Of a DNA stretch of 52,796 bases, positions 1 through 10,777 are shown piece after piece. Position numbers and translations under genes: made by a program. The stretch comes from an uncultured bacterium. Its GTDB lineage: Bacteria > Bacillota > Clostridia > Lachnospirales > Lachnospiraceae. Location: NCBI GenBank assembly GCA_948467735.1, contig CAOKFN010000031.1:1-52796 (forward strand). The letters are read 5' to 3'. Below the pieces are notes generated by a model. The model was not told the DNA's origin and ran no database searches. It worked only from the letters and a program-made list of their open reading frames with translations. How positions within the stretch are numbered: position 1 is the stretch's first letter; the number at the start of each line of letters is the position of its first letter.

Positions 1-126
1 GGAGGAGGGAACCCAAAACAGAGTACTTTGCGGGATGCCCTGTTCTCCGGCGGTTTTTTGCGTCTTGAAATGGAACAGGAATGAGAGAGGTATACGGGCT
101 CTCGGGCAGAGAAACAGGAGGTAAAT

Positions 127-3100
127 ATGAGAAGGGTAAGAAAACGTGTTTTGGCGGCGGTACTGGCGGCAGTTTTGTCGTTTCCTGCGCCGGGAATGGC
201 TGCTTATGCGGAGACGGCGGATGTCGGCGGCGCAGAAGAACAGAAGATCAAGGAATGGAAGGCAGAAGACCAAGAGACAGAAGACCAGAAGGTCGAAGAA
301 CAGTATACAGAAAACGCTGTGGCTGATGGAATAGACGGCAGCGGCGTCAATCTCTGTATTCATCACAGCGGACATACGCAGGACTGCGGTTACAGCCCGG
401 AGGAGGACGGGGCGGGAAGCGCATGCGCTTACGAGTGCCGTATCTGTCCGATTGAGGAGCTGATTGCCGCCCTGCCCGAACAGGTTACGGAGGATAACCG
501 GGCGGACGCGGAGGCGCGGCTTCAGGAGATTCTCGGCCTGTACACGGCGCTGACGGATGAGGAAGCGGAGCAGGTGGATATTTCCCGCTGTATGGAACTG
601 CAATGGCAGATGGACGAAGCCAGCGTGCCCATGGAAGCGGTGGAGATGAAAAATGATATTACAATCAACAGCGGCAATCTGAGCAGCTACAACAATAAGG
701 AGATTACCGGCACTCTGAAAAATGAGGAGTGTGCGCTGACCATCGACGGCGTAACCGTAAACCTGACCATTTCGAACCTGACCCTCTGGGGAGGTACAAG
801 AGGCACCGTTGTACTGCAAAATAACGCCACACTGAACCTGACCCTGAAAGGCGACAACACGCTGATGGGCTATGAGAGTACTGCGGCAATCAAGGTTCCG
901 AAGGGCTGCACGCTGAGGATTCAGAGTATTGACGGCAGCGACGCCCACAGCCTTACAGCCATCGGCGGCGGCGGAGCCGCAGGCATCGGTGCAAGCAAAT
1001 ATACAGGAAACGCCACTATGGATGTGCAGACCGTGGGGACGATTATCATCGACAGCGGAACCGTCAATGCAAAAGGCACATATAACGGCCCCGGCATCGG
1101 CGGTACGATGTTGTGTAGTACAGGCAGCGTCATTATCAACGGCGGCGTCGTCACTGCCACCGGCAGTGTAGGCATGGATAATGAGAGATGGGGCGCGGCA
1201 GGCATTGGCGGCGGTCTGCACGGACATCTGGAGAGCATTACCATCAATGGCGGAACCGTCACTGCAAAAGGTACGCTGAACTCCGCTGATATCGGGGCGG
1301 GGCCCAACGGCAGTCCCGCTGGCAATCCGACTATGGAATGCGGAGTCATTGCCATTAACGGCGGCACCGTCAACGGCGGTACGATCGGTTTCGGAAGGAA
1401 TGAGGACGCTGCTTTGATTGGCAGCGCCCCAAACAGCAGTATAAAGATCGGTGAGAACGCCGTCCTGCCAAATTGTACCGTAAAACCGCTTCCGGAGGAC
1501 TGCGAAAGCTATGTTTTCAAGGGAACCGTTTACGATACGTCCATCACGGAAAAATGCAGCGCGGTTTTCTCAATTGGGGGGGGCAATAAGCGCAATGTTG
1601 AGCTTGCGGTGAGCGATACAGAGCCGTACCGGGGCGATTTCTCGGTGACGGTCGTCATGCCGAAGAAAGCCTCTGCGGATGCTTCGATTACTTTCGGGGA
1701 TAAGACGCTGAACAAGACGGGCGTTTCGCTTTCCGACGCTTCGCCTGCGGTTGTCTTTGGCGAGCAGAAGTACCAATATTACAATATCGAGGGCACAATC
1801 TACGACACAAAGATTACCGCGGATGTGACGGCCGACGTCCAAGTGCTGGATCAGTCGAAAACGGTGACATTGAAGTACCAAGCGCCCTATTCCGGCACTT
1901 TCCGTATGGAGAAAATTCCGCTGCCAAAGACCTATGAAAATGTGGCGTTGTCTGTCACCGTAACGGCGGGCGGCAATACATGGAAGGGCGACACCGTCGG
2001 CAGCGGCGCCAGCAGGACGCTGGTTATCGGGGAACAGAAATATAAGATTTACACCTTGAACGGTACCATAAACGATACAAGGATTATTGGGGATATGAGA
2101 GGCACTGTGGAGCTTTTTGGAAAAACGTATCAGATTACCCTGAAGGAAACGCCTCCCTATGCCGGTACATTCAAGATAACAGATATTCCCATTCTGATCA
2201 AGGAGGCAGATGCAGGATTCCCTGTAAAAGTGACATTGGATGGCATAACATGGGACGGGACGGTGGCTGCCGGCTCCGAAACTGACAAAACGCTGGTCAT
2301 CGGGGAACAGAAATACAAATATTATACTCTGAGCGGCACAATCTATGACGCAAGACTTACCGGAAATGTTCAGGGTACGGTTGAGGCGTTGGGAAGTACG
2401 CAGACCGTGACTCTGACAAAGAAGGGAGATTACTGTGCCGCTTTCACCGCAGGTAATATCCCGCTTCCGTATCCGCAGGCAGATTCTGAATTTTCTGTGA
2501 CAGTGAAGTGGGGAAATGGCATGGAGGCAGCCGGGACAGTGTCTGCCGATGCCGGAACCAGCAAAGCGTTGACCATCGGCAGGCCGCTGCAAAAGGTGAA
2601 GCTCCTCTTCTGGGATAGCGAGATTAGACAGGATATGGCCGTCCAATCGCTGGTCGTCACCCAGAACGGAACCGAACTGGGGGCGGATGTGCTGGCAGGC
2701 GGCGTTACGCTTCAGCAGAGTCAGCTTGGAACCGGTTATGTGGAGCTGTGGGTACCGGCAGGAACTACGGATATCTCGATTACGATTCCCGGACTGAATG
2801 GGGACAATCCCATTGAGGGGAACGGCTTGGAGGTCGGAACGGGCGGAAATGAATTTGAACTGTATCGGGAGGAAGTTGATCAGGGCGTCAAATTTGACTT
2901 GTCTTATGGGGATATCCTGTTTGACGGCAGCGGAGATAATCTGACGATTACGTATACCGATGAGAATGGCGTGGAGCGGAGGAAGGCTAATCTCTCCTAT
3001 GATAACGTTTATTTCATTGGGCAAAGCAATGCCGAGACGGCCACAGACCATCAGATCAAGGTTCAAAATACCACAGGGGAGCTTGCCGTCTGTCTGGGCG

Positions 3101-6100
3101 GCGTGAACATCAGCCGCTCGGGAAGCAATTCGCCGATCAGTATCGAAAGCGGCTGTACGGTCAATCTGCAGACTGCCAAAGGGACAGAAAACACTGCGGC
3201 GGGCGGCGGTATTCCCGGCGTCTATGTTGACCCTAAGGCCAAACTGACCCTGTCCGGCGAGGGGGTGTTGAAAGCACAGTCCTCCGGCGCATCGGCGGCA
3301 ATCGGCGGCGCTTCCGGAGGCCAAGCCAGCGGCATAATCACAATTGCTTCCGGCACTGTAGAGGCTGAGGTTTCCGGTTCCGGGGCCGGGATCGGCGGCG
3401 GCGGCGGCAACCAAAATCAGGGCCAGAGGGATGGAGGCGATGGAACCGTAATCATTATCGGCGGAACCGTGAAGGCAGCATCAAGCGGTACGGGCGCCGC
3501 TATCGGAGGGGGAGGCCGAGTCAACGGGAAGGGTTACGTGGCAGTCGGGGGCAAGGGAACCGTAACCATAGACGGCGGCGTTGTAAGGGCTGTCTGCAGC
3601 GGTGAGGGGGCAGCAATCGGCAGCGGCCAGAGCTCTAACAATTCTGTCAAACCAACAACAGTCATCACTATTAACGGCGGGATTGTGATAGCAGATAGTC
3701 CAGCGCAAAGCGGATATGGAAGCGGAATTGGAAGCGCAATGTATTCACATGCTGATATTATCATCACTGGCGGTACAATTAAGGCCACAGCCGCTGGTGC
3801 GCTCTCACGAAGCGGAATTGGAAGCGGGTACAACGGAACATCAAAAGTGACTATCACCGGCGGCACTATCCAAGCCATAGGTGCCAAAACTGCGGCGGCA
3901 GTCGAGTCGCCGGTAAACGGCAGCAAGGATGTAAATCTTATGACGATCACGCTGGACGGCGCCGATGACGACGTCCTTGTCACGGAAGTGAGCGGCATAG
4001 ACGGCGGCTACGGATTAAAAGACGTCTATACCCGCGATGGCGGAAAGCTTTACTTTTATCTGCCGTCCGATGCAGCGCAGCCTGAAAGAATTACGGCGGG
4101 CGGCATAGAGTATGTCCCTGCGGGAGATGCGGACAATAATTATGTCATTGATTTTAAGGTGGAGTTAAAGGACTATGCCCAGACCAAGGTGTACGACGGA
4201 AAGCCGATGGCGTTTCCGACGGCGGATCAGGTGATATGCAAGGGCGATACCTTTGAGAATTTGAGCTTTGCTTGGTATCAGAACGGGACGGAAACGGATT
4301 CCCCTGTGAATGCCGGAGAGTATGTGCTGAAGGCGTCGAGCGATATAGGCAGTCAGGAGATTCCTGTGGAAATCACGAAAAAGCCCCTGACCATTACGGC
4401 GCAGGCCCAGACCGTGGATTATAAGACGGAAATTTCGCAGGAGAAATACACCCACACCGAATTGGCGGAGGGAGACGGACTGGAGGTTTCTCTCACAGCG
4501 GCTCAAACCGCGCCGGGAACGCATACGGGGGCGATTACAATCTCTTCCGCGGCAGTCGCCCGCGGCGGCGAGGATATGACGGGAAATTACGAGATTGCAT
4601 ACAATCCCGGAGACTTGACCGTCAATAGAATCGCGCCGGCCGTGAGCAGATGGCCGTCCGCAGGTGAGATTACCTATGGGCAGGAGCTTGGAGACAGCCC
4701 ATTGACGGGCGGAAACGCTTCCGCCCAAGGGAGCTTTGCTTGGGCAGACGCATCTGTAAAACCGGAGGCGGGGCAGAAGTCGTACAGCGTGATATTTACC
4801 CCGGATGATTCCAATTATGATACGGTTTCCGGGGAAGCCGCCATAACGGTAAACAAAGCCCCCCTGACCATCAAGGCCAAGGATCAGGAGATTACCTACG
4901 GTCAGGCCATTGCGGCAGGGACGTCGCAGGTAACATGGGAGGGGCTCTGCACGGGGGACCGTTTAGAGAGAATCACGCTTGCTCCCAGCACCGCGGATGT
5001 GCCCGGAGGCAGGATTATCCCTTCCGAGGCAGGAATTCGCAGCGACAGCGCTAAGGATGTGACCGGGAATTATCAGATTACCTATGCGGAGGGTAAATTG
5101 ACCATCGCCAAGGCGGCGGGAACCTTGACCGTTCCCGGGACTTCCGTGGAAAAGGTCTTTGGCGACGAGGAATTTTCCTTAAACTGTTCTACAAACGGGG
5201 ACGGGAAGATATCCTATGCCTCTTCCGACGAGAAGGTGGTTTCCGTTTCCGCAGAAGGGATGGTTCTGATCAAAGGGGCGGGAAAGGCTTCCATTACGGT
5301 CTCTCTGGCGGAGGGCGCCAACTATACCGGCGGTGCGGAGGAGACGATCACGGTCAATGTGGCAAAGGCCGCCGCGCCCTCTGACAATAATGACACAAGG
5401 TATTATAACTATATGGAAGGGTCGAAGAGGGCTGTCAGCGTTGACGCGGCGGGATGGCTTCCGGAGAACCGGGGGGAGACGAAATACAGCGTTGCCATAA
5501 CGGATGAAAAGGGTATTTTGTCCGATGTATCCGTGGATGAAAGCGGAAACCTCGTCTATACGGTGCGGGGGAACCAATCGGAGGGGGATGCAGCAGCCAT
5601 TACAGTGACCATAGAAATGGCAAATTATGAGAATACCAAATATATCTTGGATATTGAACTTGTGTCTAAAATAATCGTGGAACCGCAGGGCGGGAGCAGC
5701 GTGCCCGTCAGCGGCAGCCTTACTTACGGGCAGAGGCTTTCAGAGCTGGCATTGGGCTCTGTCGTTTTTGTAGAGCTGGGAACGGATACGGAAGTAAAAG
5801 GCATCCTTGGGTGGAAGAATCCGTCGGAGGTTCCGACTGTGGCAGCAAGGACGGCTCAGTGGGTGTTCACGCCGGAAGACGGCAGTAAATATGTGGAGCT
5901 GACCGGGACTGCGGCAATCGCAGTGGAGAAGGCAGTGCCGCGGATAGAAGCGCCGGAGGCGGCAGCCGTTACCTACCATCCTTCCGGGCGGCTGGACAGC
6001 GTGGGCTTAAACGGCGGAAGCGCCCTGTGGACAGTGGGCGCGGACACAGTAACCGTGGAAGGCGCATGGGGCTGGAAGGAGATTTCGGCTGTTCCAACGG

Positions 6101-7884
6101 TGGAAAACAGCGGCTATACCGCCCTATTTACGCCAAAGGATACCCTCAATTATAGCACGGCGGAATGCGTCGTGACGGTGCCGGTGGCGAAGGCGGCGCC
6201 CTATATCGCAGTGCCTCCGCAGGCGGCGCAGATTACCTATGGTGATGCGCTGGAGTCGTCCGGCCTTACCGGCGGCGCGGTACAATACAGCGCTTCCGAC
6301 AGCACGCCGGTTTTGGGCGGCTTTACATGGAAAGACAAAACCGTAAAGCCTGCCGTGTCGGACAGCGGCAGCACGAAGTATGCCGTGATATTTACCCCAA
6401 CTGAAACAAATTACTGCAGCGTGGAAACCCAGATCACATTGACGGTAGAGCGGCTGGAGAATGCGCCCAATATGCCGTCCGCGGTCATGAACGCGGCGGG
6501 ATACTGTGAAAAGGTAAGCGATGTGGAGCTTCCCAAGGATTGGCAATGGCAGGACGGGGATAAAGAGAAGGTTCTTGACAGCGGCGTCCCGGTGACGGCC
6601 CGGGCGGTTTACGCCGGGGCGGATAAGGACAATTATAAAAACGTGACAGTGGATGTGACGATTACAAGGGCAGAGTGCGTTCATGAAAATACGGAGCTTA
6701 GGAATGTGCTTGCTGCGGACTGCAGGCAGGAGGGGTACAGCGGAGACACGTACTGTCTGGACTGCGGCAGGCTGCTGGCAAAAGGAAAGGAAATCGGCCT
6801 GAAGGAACACAGCGGCGGTACGGCAGACTGCACCAGCGGTAAAATCTGTCAGGTGTGCGGGACGGAATATACCGAAAAAGACAGCGGACGCCATATGCAT
6901 ACCGAGATACGCGGCGAGAAAGAAGCATCCTGTACGGCTGACGGCTATACGGGCGATACCTACTGTACGGACTGTAACGCGGAAATCAGTGTCGGCACGG
7001 TAATTCCGGCAGCAGGGCATGACTGGCATATCACCAGTGAGGAAGCGGCAACTGAAACATCGGAAGGAAGAAGGGTTTATACCTGTTCAAGATGCGGTCA
7101 GACCTATGAGGAGAGCATTCCCAAGCTGCCGCCATCCCATACGCCCGGCCATCCATTTGTCAAGGAAGACCCCGATAAGGAAGGATGGAAGGCGATTAAG
7201 GAAGAAACAGACCGGGCAGAGGAGAAGAGCACCCTAAATATTGACATGAACGGCGTTACCGTCGTGCCGGGTGAGGTGCTGGAGAATATCCGCGGCAGGG
7301 ACATTACCATTACCTTTGACATGGGGGATGATATCATATGGAGTGTGAACGGTACGAGCGTCAGGGATGGCGGAATCGGCAGCATTGATTTCTCTGTACG
7401 GAAAGGCACGGAAATGATACCGGTGGAAATTATCAACAAAGTTACCGGGGAGCGCTTTACCATTCAGATCAGCCTTGCCCATGAAGGAGAATTCGGCTTT
7501 ACGGCAGTGCTCTCCGTCAACCTCGGAAAACAAAACGCAGGGCTTATGGCAAGCCTGTACTATTACGATAGGACGGCCGGGGAGATGGAGTTTGTCAGCG
7601 ATGCGGTAATTGCGGAGGACGGAACGGCGCAGCTTGCGTTTAGCCATGCGTCGGATTATGCGATTGTGGTGGATGTGAAGGAGGATGATTCCGAAGAAGA
7701 GGACGGCGGGGATGGTGCGGTTGATGCGCCGGAGGATTCCGTCGGGACGGACGGATGGGATAAGGTTCCCAAGACCGGACAGCCTCAGGAATTTTGGATA
7801 GCCGCTTTGCTGGGAATAGGAACCGTAATGGCGGGCGTATATGTGTTCTTGGCAGTGAGAAAGAAAAAGGAGGGAGAAGAATAG
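127..7884 (+). CDS. Giant modular LPxTG-type cell-wall surface protein
   Basis: 2585 residues; the start follows an AGGAGGT ribosome-binding site 5 bases upstream. Residues 1-28 form a signal peptide (basic RRVRKR, hydrophobic core, AYA cleavage site). Two glycine-rich regions (about 175-450 and 920-1280) repeat short units of the type TINGGTVTAKG...GIGGG, as in right-handed beta-helix or Cthe_2159-like carbohydrate-binding proteins. Between them lie four tandem modules of about 88 residues, each opening with a GTIYDT-like motif. Next come YDG/MBG-like modules with ITYGQ motifs (1347-1660), a Big_2-like domain (about 1660-1750), further MBG-like modules (1840-2105) and CxxC-rich modules (about 2180-2335). 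The C-terminus has the sortase motif VPKTG (2547-2551), a membrane segment and a KKKEGEE tail. The protein is very likely exported and covalently wall-anchored; ligand and role (adhesion, glycan binding) are inference. No sortase gene lies in the window. Confidence 0.9.
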   Translation: MRRVRKRVLAAVLAAVLSFPAPGMAAYAETADVGGAEEQKIKEWKAEDQETEDQKVEEQYTENAVADGIDGSGVNLCIHHSGHTQDCGYSPEEDGAGSACAYECRICPIEELIAALPEQVTEDNRADAEARLQEILGLYTALTDEEAEQVDISRCMELQWQMDEASVPMEAVEMKNDITINSGNLSSYNNKEITGTLKNEECALTIDGVTVNLTISNLTLWGGTRGTVVLQNNATLNLTLKGDNTLMGYESTAAIKVPKGCTLRIQSIDGSDAHSLTAIGGGGAAGIGASKYTGNATMDVQTVGTIIIDSGTVNAKGTYNGPGIGGTMLCSTGSVIINGGVVTATGSVGMDNERWGAAGIGGGLHGHLESITINGGTVTAKGTLNSADIGAGPNGSPAGNPTMECGVIAINGGTVNGGTIGFGRNEDAALIGSAPNSSIKIGENAVLPNCTVKPLPEDCESYVFKGTVYDTSITEKCSAVFSIGGGNKRNVELAVSDTEPYRGDFSVTVVMPKKASADASITFGDKTLNKTGVSLSDASPAVVFGEQKYQYYNIEGTIYDTKITADVTADVQVLDQSKTVTLKYQAPYSGTFRMEKIPLPKTYENVALSVTVTAGGNTWKGDTVGSGASRTLVIGEQKYKIYTLNGTINDTRIIGDMRGTVELFGKTYQITLKETPPYAGTFKITDIPILIKEADAGFPVKVTLDGITWDGTVAAGSETDKTLVIGEQKYKYYTLSGTIYDARLTGNVQGTVEALGSTQTVTLTKKGDYCAAFTAGNIPLPYPQADSEFSVTVKWGNGMEAAGTVSADAGTSKALTIGRPLQKVKLLFWDSEIRQDMAVQSLVVTQNGTELGADVLAGGVTLQQSQLGTGYVELWVPAGTTDISITIPGLNGDNPIEGNGLEVGTGGNEFELYREEVDQGVKFDLSYGDILFDGSGDNLTITYTDENGVERRKANLSYDNVYFIGQSNAETATDHQIKVQNTTGELAVCLGGVNISRSGSNSPISIESGCTVNLQTAKGTENTAAGGGIPGVYVDPKAKLTLSGEGVLKAQSSGASAAIGGASGGQASGIITIASGTVEAEVSGSGAGIGGGGGNQNQGQRDGGDGTVIIIGGTVKAASSGTGAAIGGGGRVNGKGYVAVGGKGTVTIDGGVVRAVCSGEGAAIGSGQSSNNSVKPTTVITINGGIVIADSPAQSGYGSGIGSAMYSHADIIITGGTIKATAAGALSRSGIGSGYNGTSKVTITGGTIQAIGAKTAAAVESPVNGSKDVNLMTITLDGADDDVLVTEVSGIDGGYGLKDVYTRDGGKLYFYLPSDAAQPERITAGGIEYVPAGDADNNYVIDFKVELKDYAQTKVYDGKPMAFPTADQVICKGDTFENLSFAWYQNGTETDSPVNAGEYVLKASSDIGSQEIPVEITKKPLTITAQAQTVDYKTEISQEKYTHTELAEGDGLEVSLTAAQTAPGTHTGAITISSAAVARGGEDMTGNYEIAYNPGDLTVNRIAPAVSRWPSAGEITYGQELGDSPLTGGNASAQGSFAWADASVKPEAGQKSYSVIFTPDDSNYDTVSGEAAITVNKAPLTIKAKDQEITYGQAIAAGTSQVTWEGLCTGDRLERITLAPSTADVPGGRIIPSEAGIRSDSAKDVTGNYQITYAEGKLTIAKAAGTLTVPGTSVEKVFGDEEFSLNCSTNGDGKISYASSDEKVVSVSAEGMVLIKGAGKASITVSLAEGANYTGGAEETITVNVAKAAAPSDNNDTRYYNYMEGSKRAVSVDAAGWLPENRGETKYSVAITDEKGILSDVSVDESGNLVYTVRGNQSEGDAAAITVTIEMANYENTKYILDIELVSKIIVEPQGGSSVPVSGSLTYGQRLSELALGSVVFVELGTDTEVKGILGWKNPSEVPTVAARTAQWVFTPEDGSKYVELTGTAAIAVEKAVPRIEAPEAAAVTYHPSGRLDSVGLNGGSALWTVGADTVTVEGAWGWKEISAVPTVENSGYTALFTPKDTLNYSTAECVVTVPVAKAAPYIAVPPQAAQITYGDALESSGLTGGAVQYSASDSTPVLGGFTWKDKTVKPAVSDSGSTKYAVIFTPTETNYCSVETQITLTVERLENAPNMPSAVMNAAGYCEKVSDVELPKDWQWQDGDKEKVLDSGVPVTARAVYAGADKDNYKNVTVDVTITRAECVHENTELRNVLAADCRQEGYSGDTYCLDCGRLLAKGKEIGLKEHSGGTADCTSGKICQVCGTEYTEKDSGRHMHTEIRGEKEASCTADGYTGDTYCTDCNAEISVGTVIPAAGHDWHITSEEAATETSEGRRVYTCSRCGQTYEESIPKLPPSHTPGHPFVKEDPDKEGWKAIKEETDRAEEKSTLNIDMNGVTVVPGEVLENIRGRDITITFDMGDDIIWSVNGTSVRDGGIGSIDFSVRKGTEMIPVEIINKVTGERFTIQISLAHEGEFGFTAVLSVNLGKQNAGLMASLYYYDRTAGEMEFVSDAVIAEDGTAQLAFSHASDYAIVVDVKEDDSEEEDGGDGAVDAPEDSVGTDGWDKVPKTGQPQEFWIAALLGIGTVMAGVYVFLAVRKKKEGEE

Positions 7885-7945
7885 ACGCCTGAATATTTCT
7901 TTCCCCGGGCAGATATTGCCTGCGGAGGTCACAATGCAGGAAGAT

Positions 7946-7982
7946 GGGCAGACGCGCTTGTTGTGGTGGCGTCTGCCCTTTT
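7946..7982 (+). terminator. Rho-independent terminator of the surface protein gene
   Basis: Perfect 10-bp arms GGGCAGACGC (7946-7955) and GCGTCTGCCC (7969-7978) enclose a 13-base loop and are followed by TTTT. It lies 60 bases after the surface-protein stop and separates that gene from the convergent araC-type gene. Confidence 0.85.
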
Positions 7983-8034
7983 CTATATCGGTTTTTTGGA
8001 AAACTGTGAACAGCGGTAATGGGCCGCAAGGGGC

Positions 8035-8865
8035 TTACATCATCCCCTTATGCTTCCTGTACAGATAGGGCGGCATTCCCTTCATCTTCTTAAAGACGTC
8101 GCCGAAATAATTGCTGTCGTTGTAGCCGCAGCGCAGGGCGATATCCGTGATGGAATCATTGGTTTCCAACAGGAGCGCGGAAGCTTCCTTGAGGCGGATA
8201 TGATTCAAATATTCCTTAAAGCCGAAGCCCGTGGTGCGCTTGAATTTTCTGGAAAAAAAGGAGGGGCTCATATTGGCCTGTCTGGCCGCGTCCGCAAGGG
8301 TGACGGGGGTATGAAAATTCATGCAGATGTACTTGGCGGCCTTTTGAATCGCCGCGTCCCCGGGATCCAGCTCCTCGATGGCGTCATACTGAAATTCCTG
8401 ACAGCGGATCAGGAAAATCAGCAGCTCATACAAATGGTTTTTGAGCAGCCTTTCGGAAAACATATCCTGAATCATGGATTCATACTCCATTTTCTGCATC
8501 AGATTGTCCACATATTCCCTCCTGCTGACCGGGATGGTCATATGGGGATTTTGGAAGCATTTCAGAGCCAGTTCCCTGCCAAACTCCTCATAAAAGGGCT
8601 TGGCAAATTGATCCGTGAAATTAATGACAATGCGTTCATGGGATTTGTCCTCCATATAGGTGCTCTTGTGCAGGGCGCCTTTTTCGATTGCGATAATATC
8701 ACCTTTTCCAAGGATATAGATGGTGTGATTTATGAAAATACGGCATCTTCCGGATAATAAATAGTATATTTCATAGTAAGGATGCACATGCGTCTCTTTC
8801 ATATCAAAATTGGCGTTTCGCTTGACTTGGCTGATAGAAAACTGATTTTCCAATACATTGTTCAT
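8035..8865 (-). CDS. AraC-family transcriptional regulator with cupin sensor domain
   Basis: 276 residues. The N-terminal half is a cupin-type ligand-sensing domain (HVHPYYEIYYLLSG, then GDIIAIEKGALH), and the C-terminal 100 residues carry two helix-turn-helix units typical of AraC/XylS (ADAARQANMSPSFFSRKFK and IALRCGYNDSNYFGDVFKK). Members with this layout usually sense sugars or small molecules and activate adjacent transport or glycosidase genes. It is divergent from the MATE exporter with a 180-198 bp shared control region, so that exporter is the most likely target; the glycoside hydrolase further on is another candidate. Ligand unknown. Confidence 0.9.
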   Translation of the reverse strand: MNNVLENQFSISQVKRNANFDMKETHVHPYYEIYYLLSGRCRIFINHTIYILGKGDIIAIEKGALHKSTYMEDKSHERIVINFTDQFAKPFYEEFGRELALKCFQNPHMTIPVSRREYVDNLMQKMEYESMIQDMFSERLLKNHLYELLIFLIRCQEFQYDAIEELDPGDAAIQKAAKYICMNFHTPVTLADAARQANMSPSFFSRKFKRTTGFGFKEYLNHIRLKEASALLLETNDSITDIALRCGYNDSNYFGDVFKKMKGMPPYLYRKHKGMM

Positions 8866-9063
8866 GTGATTTCCTGCTTTCTGCGTTAATGAGGGGGTAA
8901 AAATTTATCCGGCAGACGGCCCCGTATTTAGGACAGTATAACATACTTGGAGCAAAAAATCTGTAGTTTTACAAAAAATAACCGTTTTTTAGTGGCATAT
9001 TCCTGTTTTTTGCGATAGAGTAATATTATGCTTTGACAGTCGTTAGTGGAAGAGAATCATTTC

Positions 9064-10509
9064 ATGGAAGAGAGGATGCGTATGAAAGCAAAGCTTACGG
9101 TTTCTAAAAAAGATGAGAATTTTCGTGATTTTGCCCTGAACGGCAATCTGTGGATTATTCTGCTGCAGGTGGGGCTTCCGCTTGCTCTTTATCAGTGCCT
9201 GAGTATGGTGTTTAAGATTCTGGATTCCATGATGGCGTCCCATATCAGCGCGGAGTCCGTGTCCGCTGTGGCGTATCTTTCCCAGATTAATCATATGATT
9301 TCCGCCGTGGGGGGCGGCCTTGCCATCGGCAGCAGCTTACAGGTCAGTCAGGCGTATGGCGCCGGGGATTACAAGCTGGTAAAAAAGCGGGTCAGTTCTC
9401 TGTTCGGCGTCTGCGGCATTCTGGGCGTCATTCTTTTGTGCGTGATGCCTTTTTCATCGGTGCTGTTAAGGGCGGCAAGGACGCCGGAGAATCTGGTGGC
9501 TATCGGCAGCCGTTATTTTGCCGTTGAGCTTCTGGGAATCGTGATCAGTTTTCTGAACAATGTGTACATAGCCGTGGAGCGGGCAAGGGGGAATTCGCGA
9601 AGGATATTGTATCTGAATTTCGTGGTGATAGCCGTGAAGCTGGGATTGACCGCTTTCTTTGTTTACGTTCTCCAGTCCGATATCACGATGATAGCGGTGG
9701 CAACCGTGATTTCCCAGAGTATCCTTCTGGGGGCGGGCGTGTATAACATGACAAGGAAGGACAGCGCGTTTTCCTTTTCCTTCAAGGACATATCGTTTCG
9801 CAGGAAAACCCTTGGCCCCATGCTTCATATTTCCTTTCCGGTGATGGTGGAAAAGGTTGCGTTTTCCTTTGGCAAGGTAGTGGTCAATTTTATGAGCAGC
9901 ATGTACGGCTCTTTGACCGTGGGTGCTTTGGGGATATCCAATAATATTAACGGGTTCACCACCAGCGCCCAGAACGGCTTTCAGGAGGGCTGCGCTTCCA
10001 TTATCAGCCAGAATCTGGGAAGCGGAAACAGGAAGCGGGCCATAGAAGCCTTTAAGAAGGTGCTCTGCATCAATGTGGCCATCGGGGCCGCGGGCCTGAC
10101 GATTACCATGACCTTCCTGCGGTATATCAGCCTTTTATTTGCGACTTCGGAGGGCGTGGTAAACACCGAGTTCCAAGAGATGATTATAGCAATCAACCGT
10201 TATGAGCTGATTGGGGGCTGTATTCCCTTGGGGGTGCTCTCGTCCTGCATGGCGCTTTTGTTCGGCTTTGGCAGGACAAAGCTTACCCTTTTGATTAATT
10301 TCAGCAGAGTATTCCTGTTCCGCATTCCGGTATTATGGATACTGCAGAATTTCACTTCGCTGGGGACGGAGAGCGTGGGCATTACCATGATGGTGAGCAA
10401 TATACTGGTGGCCGTCATGGCCCTGATTATCGCCCTGCTGGTGGTGCATAGCGAGAGTAAAAAATGTCAAGAGGAAGCTTTAAAACAGCCGGACGGAGTA
10501 AAGGTTTAG
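9064..10509 (+). CDS. MATE-family multidrug/cation antiporter
   Basis: 481 residues from the ATG chosen here, about 12 predicted membrane helices in two similar halves, the length and pattern of MATE efflux proteins (opening NLWIILLQVGLPLALYQ, later the second-half repeat around PMLHISFPVMVEKVAF). Such proteins export drugs or cationic metabolites in exchange for Na+ or H+. The start is ambiguous: an in-frame GTG at 9046, ATG at 9064 (GGAAGAG upstream) and ATG at 9082 (GAGAGG upstream) are all possible. The gene is divergent from the AraC regulator and probably under its control. Substrate not predictable. Confidence 0.9.
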   Translation: MEERMRMKAKLTVSKKDENFRDFALNGNLWIILLQVGLPLALYQCLSMVFKILDSMMASHISAESVSAVAYLSQINHMISAVGGGLAIGSSLQVSQAYGAGDYKLVKKRVSSLFGVCGILGVILLCVMPFSSVLLRAARTPENLVAIGSRYFAVELLGIVISFLNNVYIAVERARGNSRRILYLNFVVIAVKLGLTAFFVYVLQSDITMIAVATVISQSILLGAGVYNMTRKDSAFSFSFKDISFRRKTLGPMLHISFPVMVEKVAFSFGKVVVNFMSSMYGSLTVGALGISNNINGFTTSAQNGFQEGCASIISQNLGSGNRKRAIEAFKKVLCINVAIGAAGLTITMTFLRYISLLFATSEGVVNTEFQEMIIAINRYELIGGCIPLGVLSSCMALLFGFGRTKLTLLINFSRVFLFRIPVLWILQNFTSLGTESVGITMMVSNILVAVMALIIALLVVHSESKKCQEEALKQPDGVKV

Positions 10510-10510
10510 C

Positions 10511-10678
10511 CGGAGCATCATAATTACGCAGCCTGTCCATAACGCCTTCTGCGTTATCCATGGTTTTCGTTCCGGACTTGTCCTCGGAGGGCTCGTCCAT
10601 AATGGCAAAGACCCGCTCCGCGCCTGCAATGGCAGTCTGTATCCGGCCGTAAATCTGCGCCAGCTCGTCAATGGGACT
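10511..10678 (-). pseudogene. Remnant of an ABC exporter transmembrane/linker segment
   Basis: Read on the minus strand from 10678, the frame gives SPIDELAQIYGRIQTA followed by IAGAERVFAIMDEPSED. This is the conserved end of the membrane domain of MdlB/MsbA-type ABC exporters just before the ATPase domain. A stop codon (TGA) precedes it directly, homology fades after about 38 codons, and no ATPase motifs follow. It is a short relic, not a gene. Recognition is by family memory, not alignment. Confidence 0.7.
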
Positions 10679-10777
10679 TCAAAAAACATAAGTCTTACAT
10701 GGGAAGCAGGCATTTTGTAAAAGACAGGATACTGTTGTGGGAGTGACATGGAATAGATTGTTCGGCTGATAATCCGA

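Noticed and set aside
1570..3414. 614-codon open frame on the minus strand inside the surface protein gene
   Set aside because: It is antisense to a clearly coding, repeat-rich gene with signal peptide and anchor; no ribosome-binding site or family motif; its length follows from the GC-rich codon pattern.
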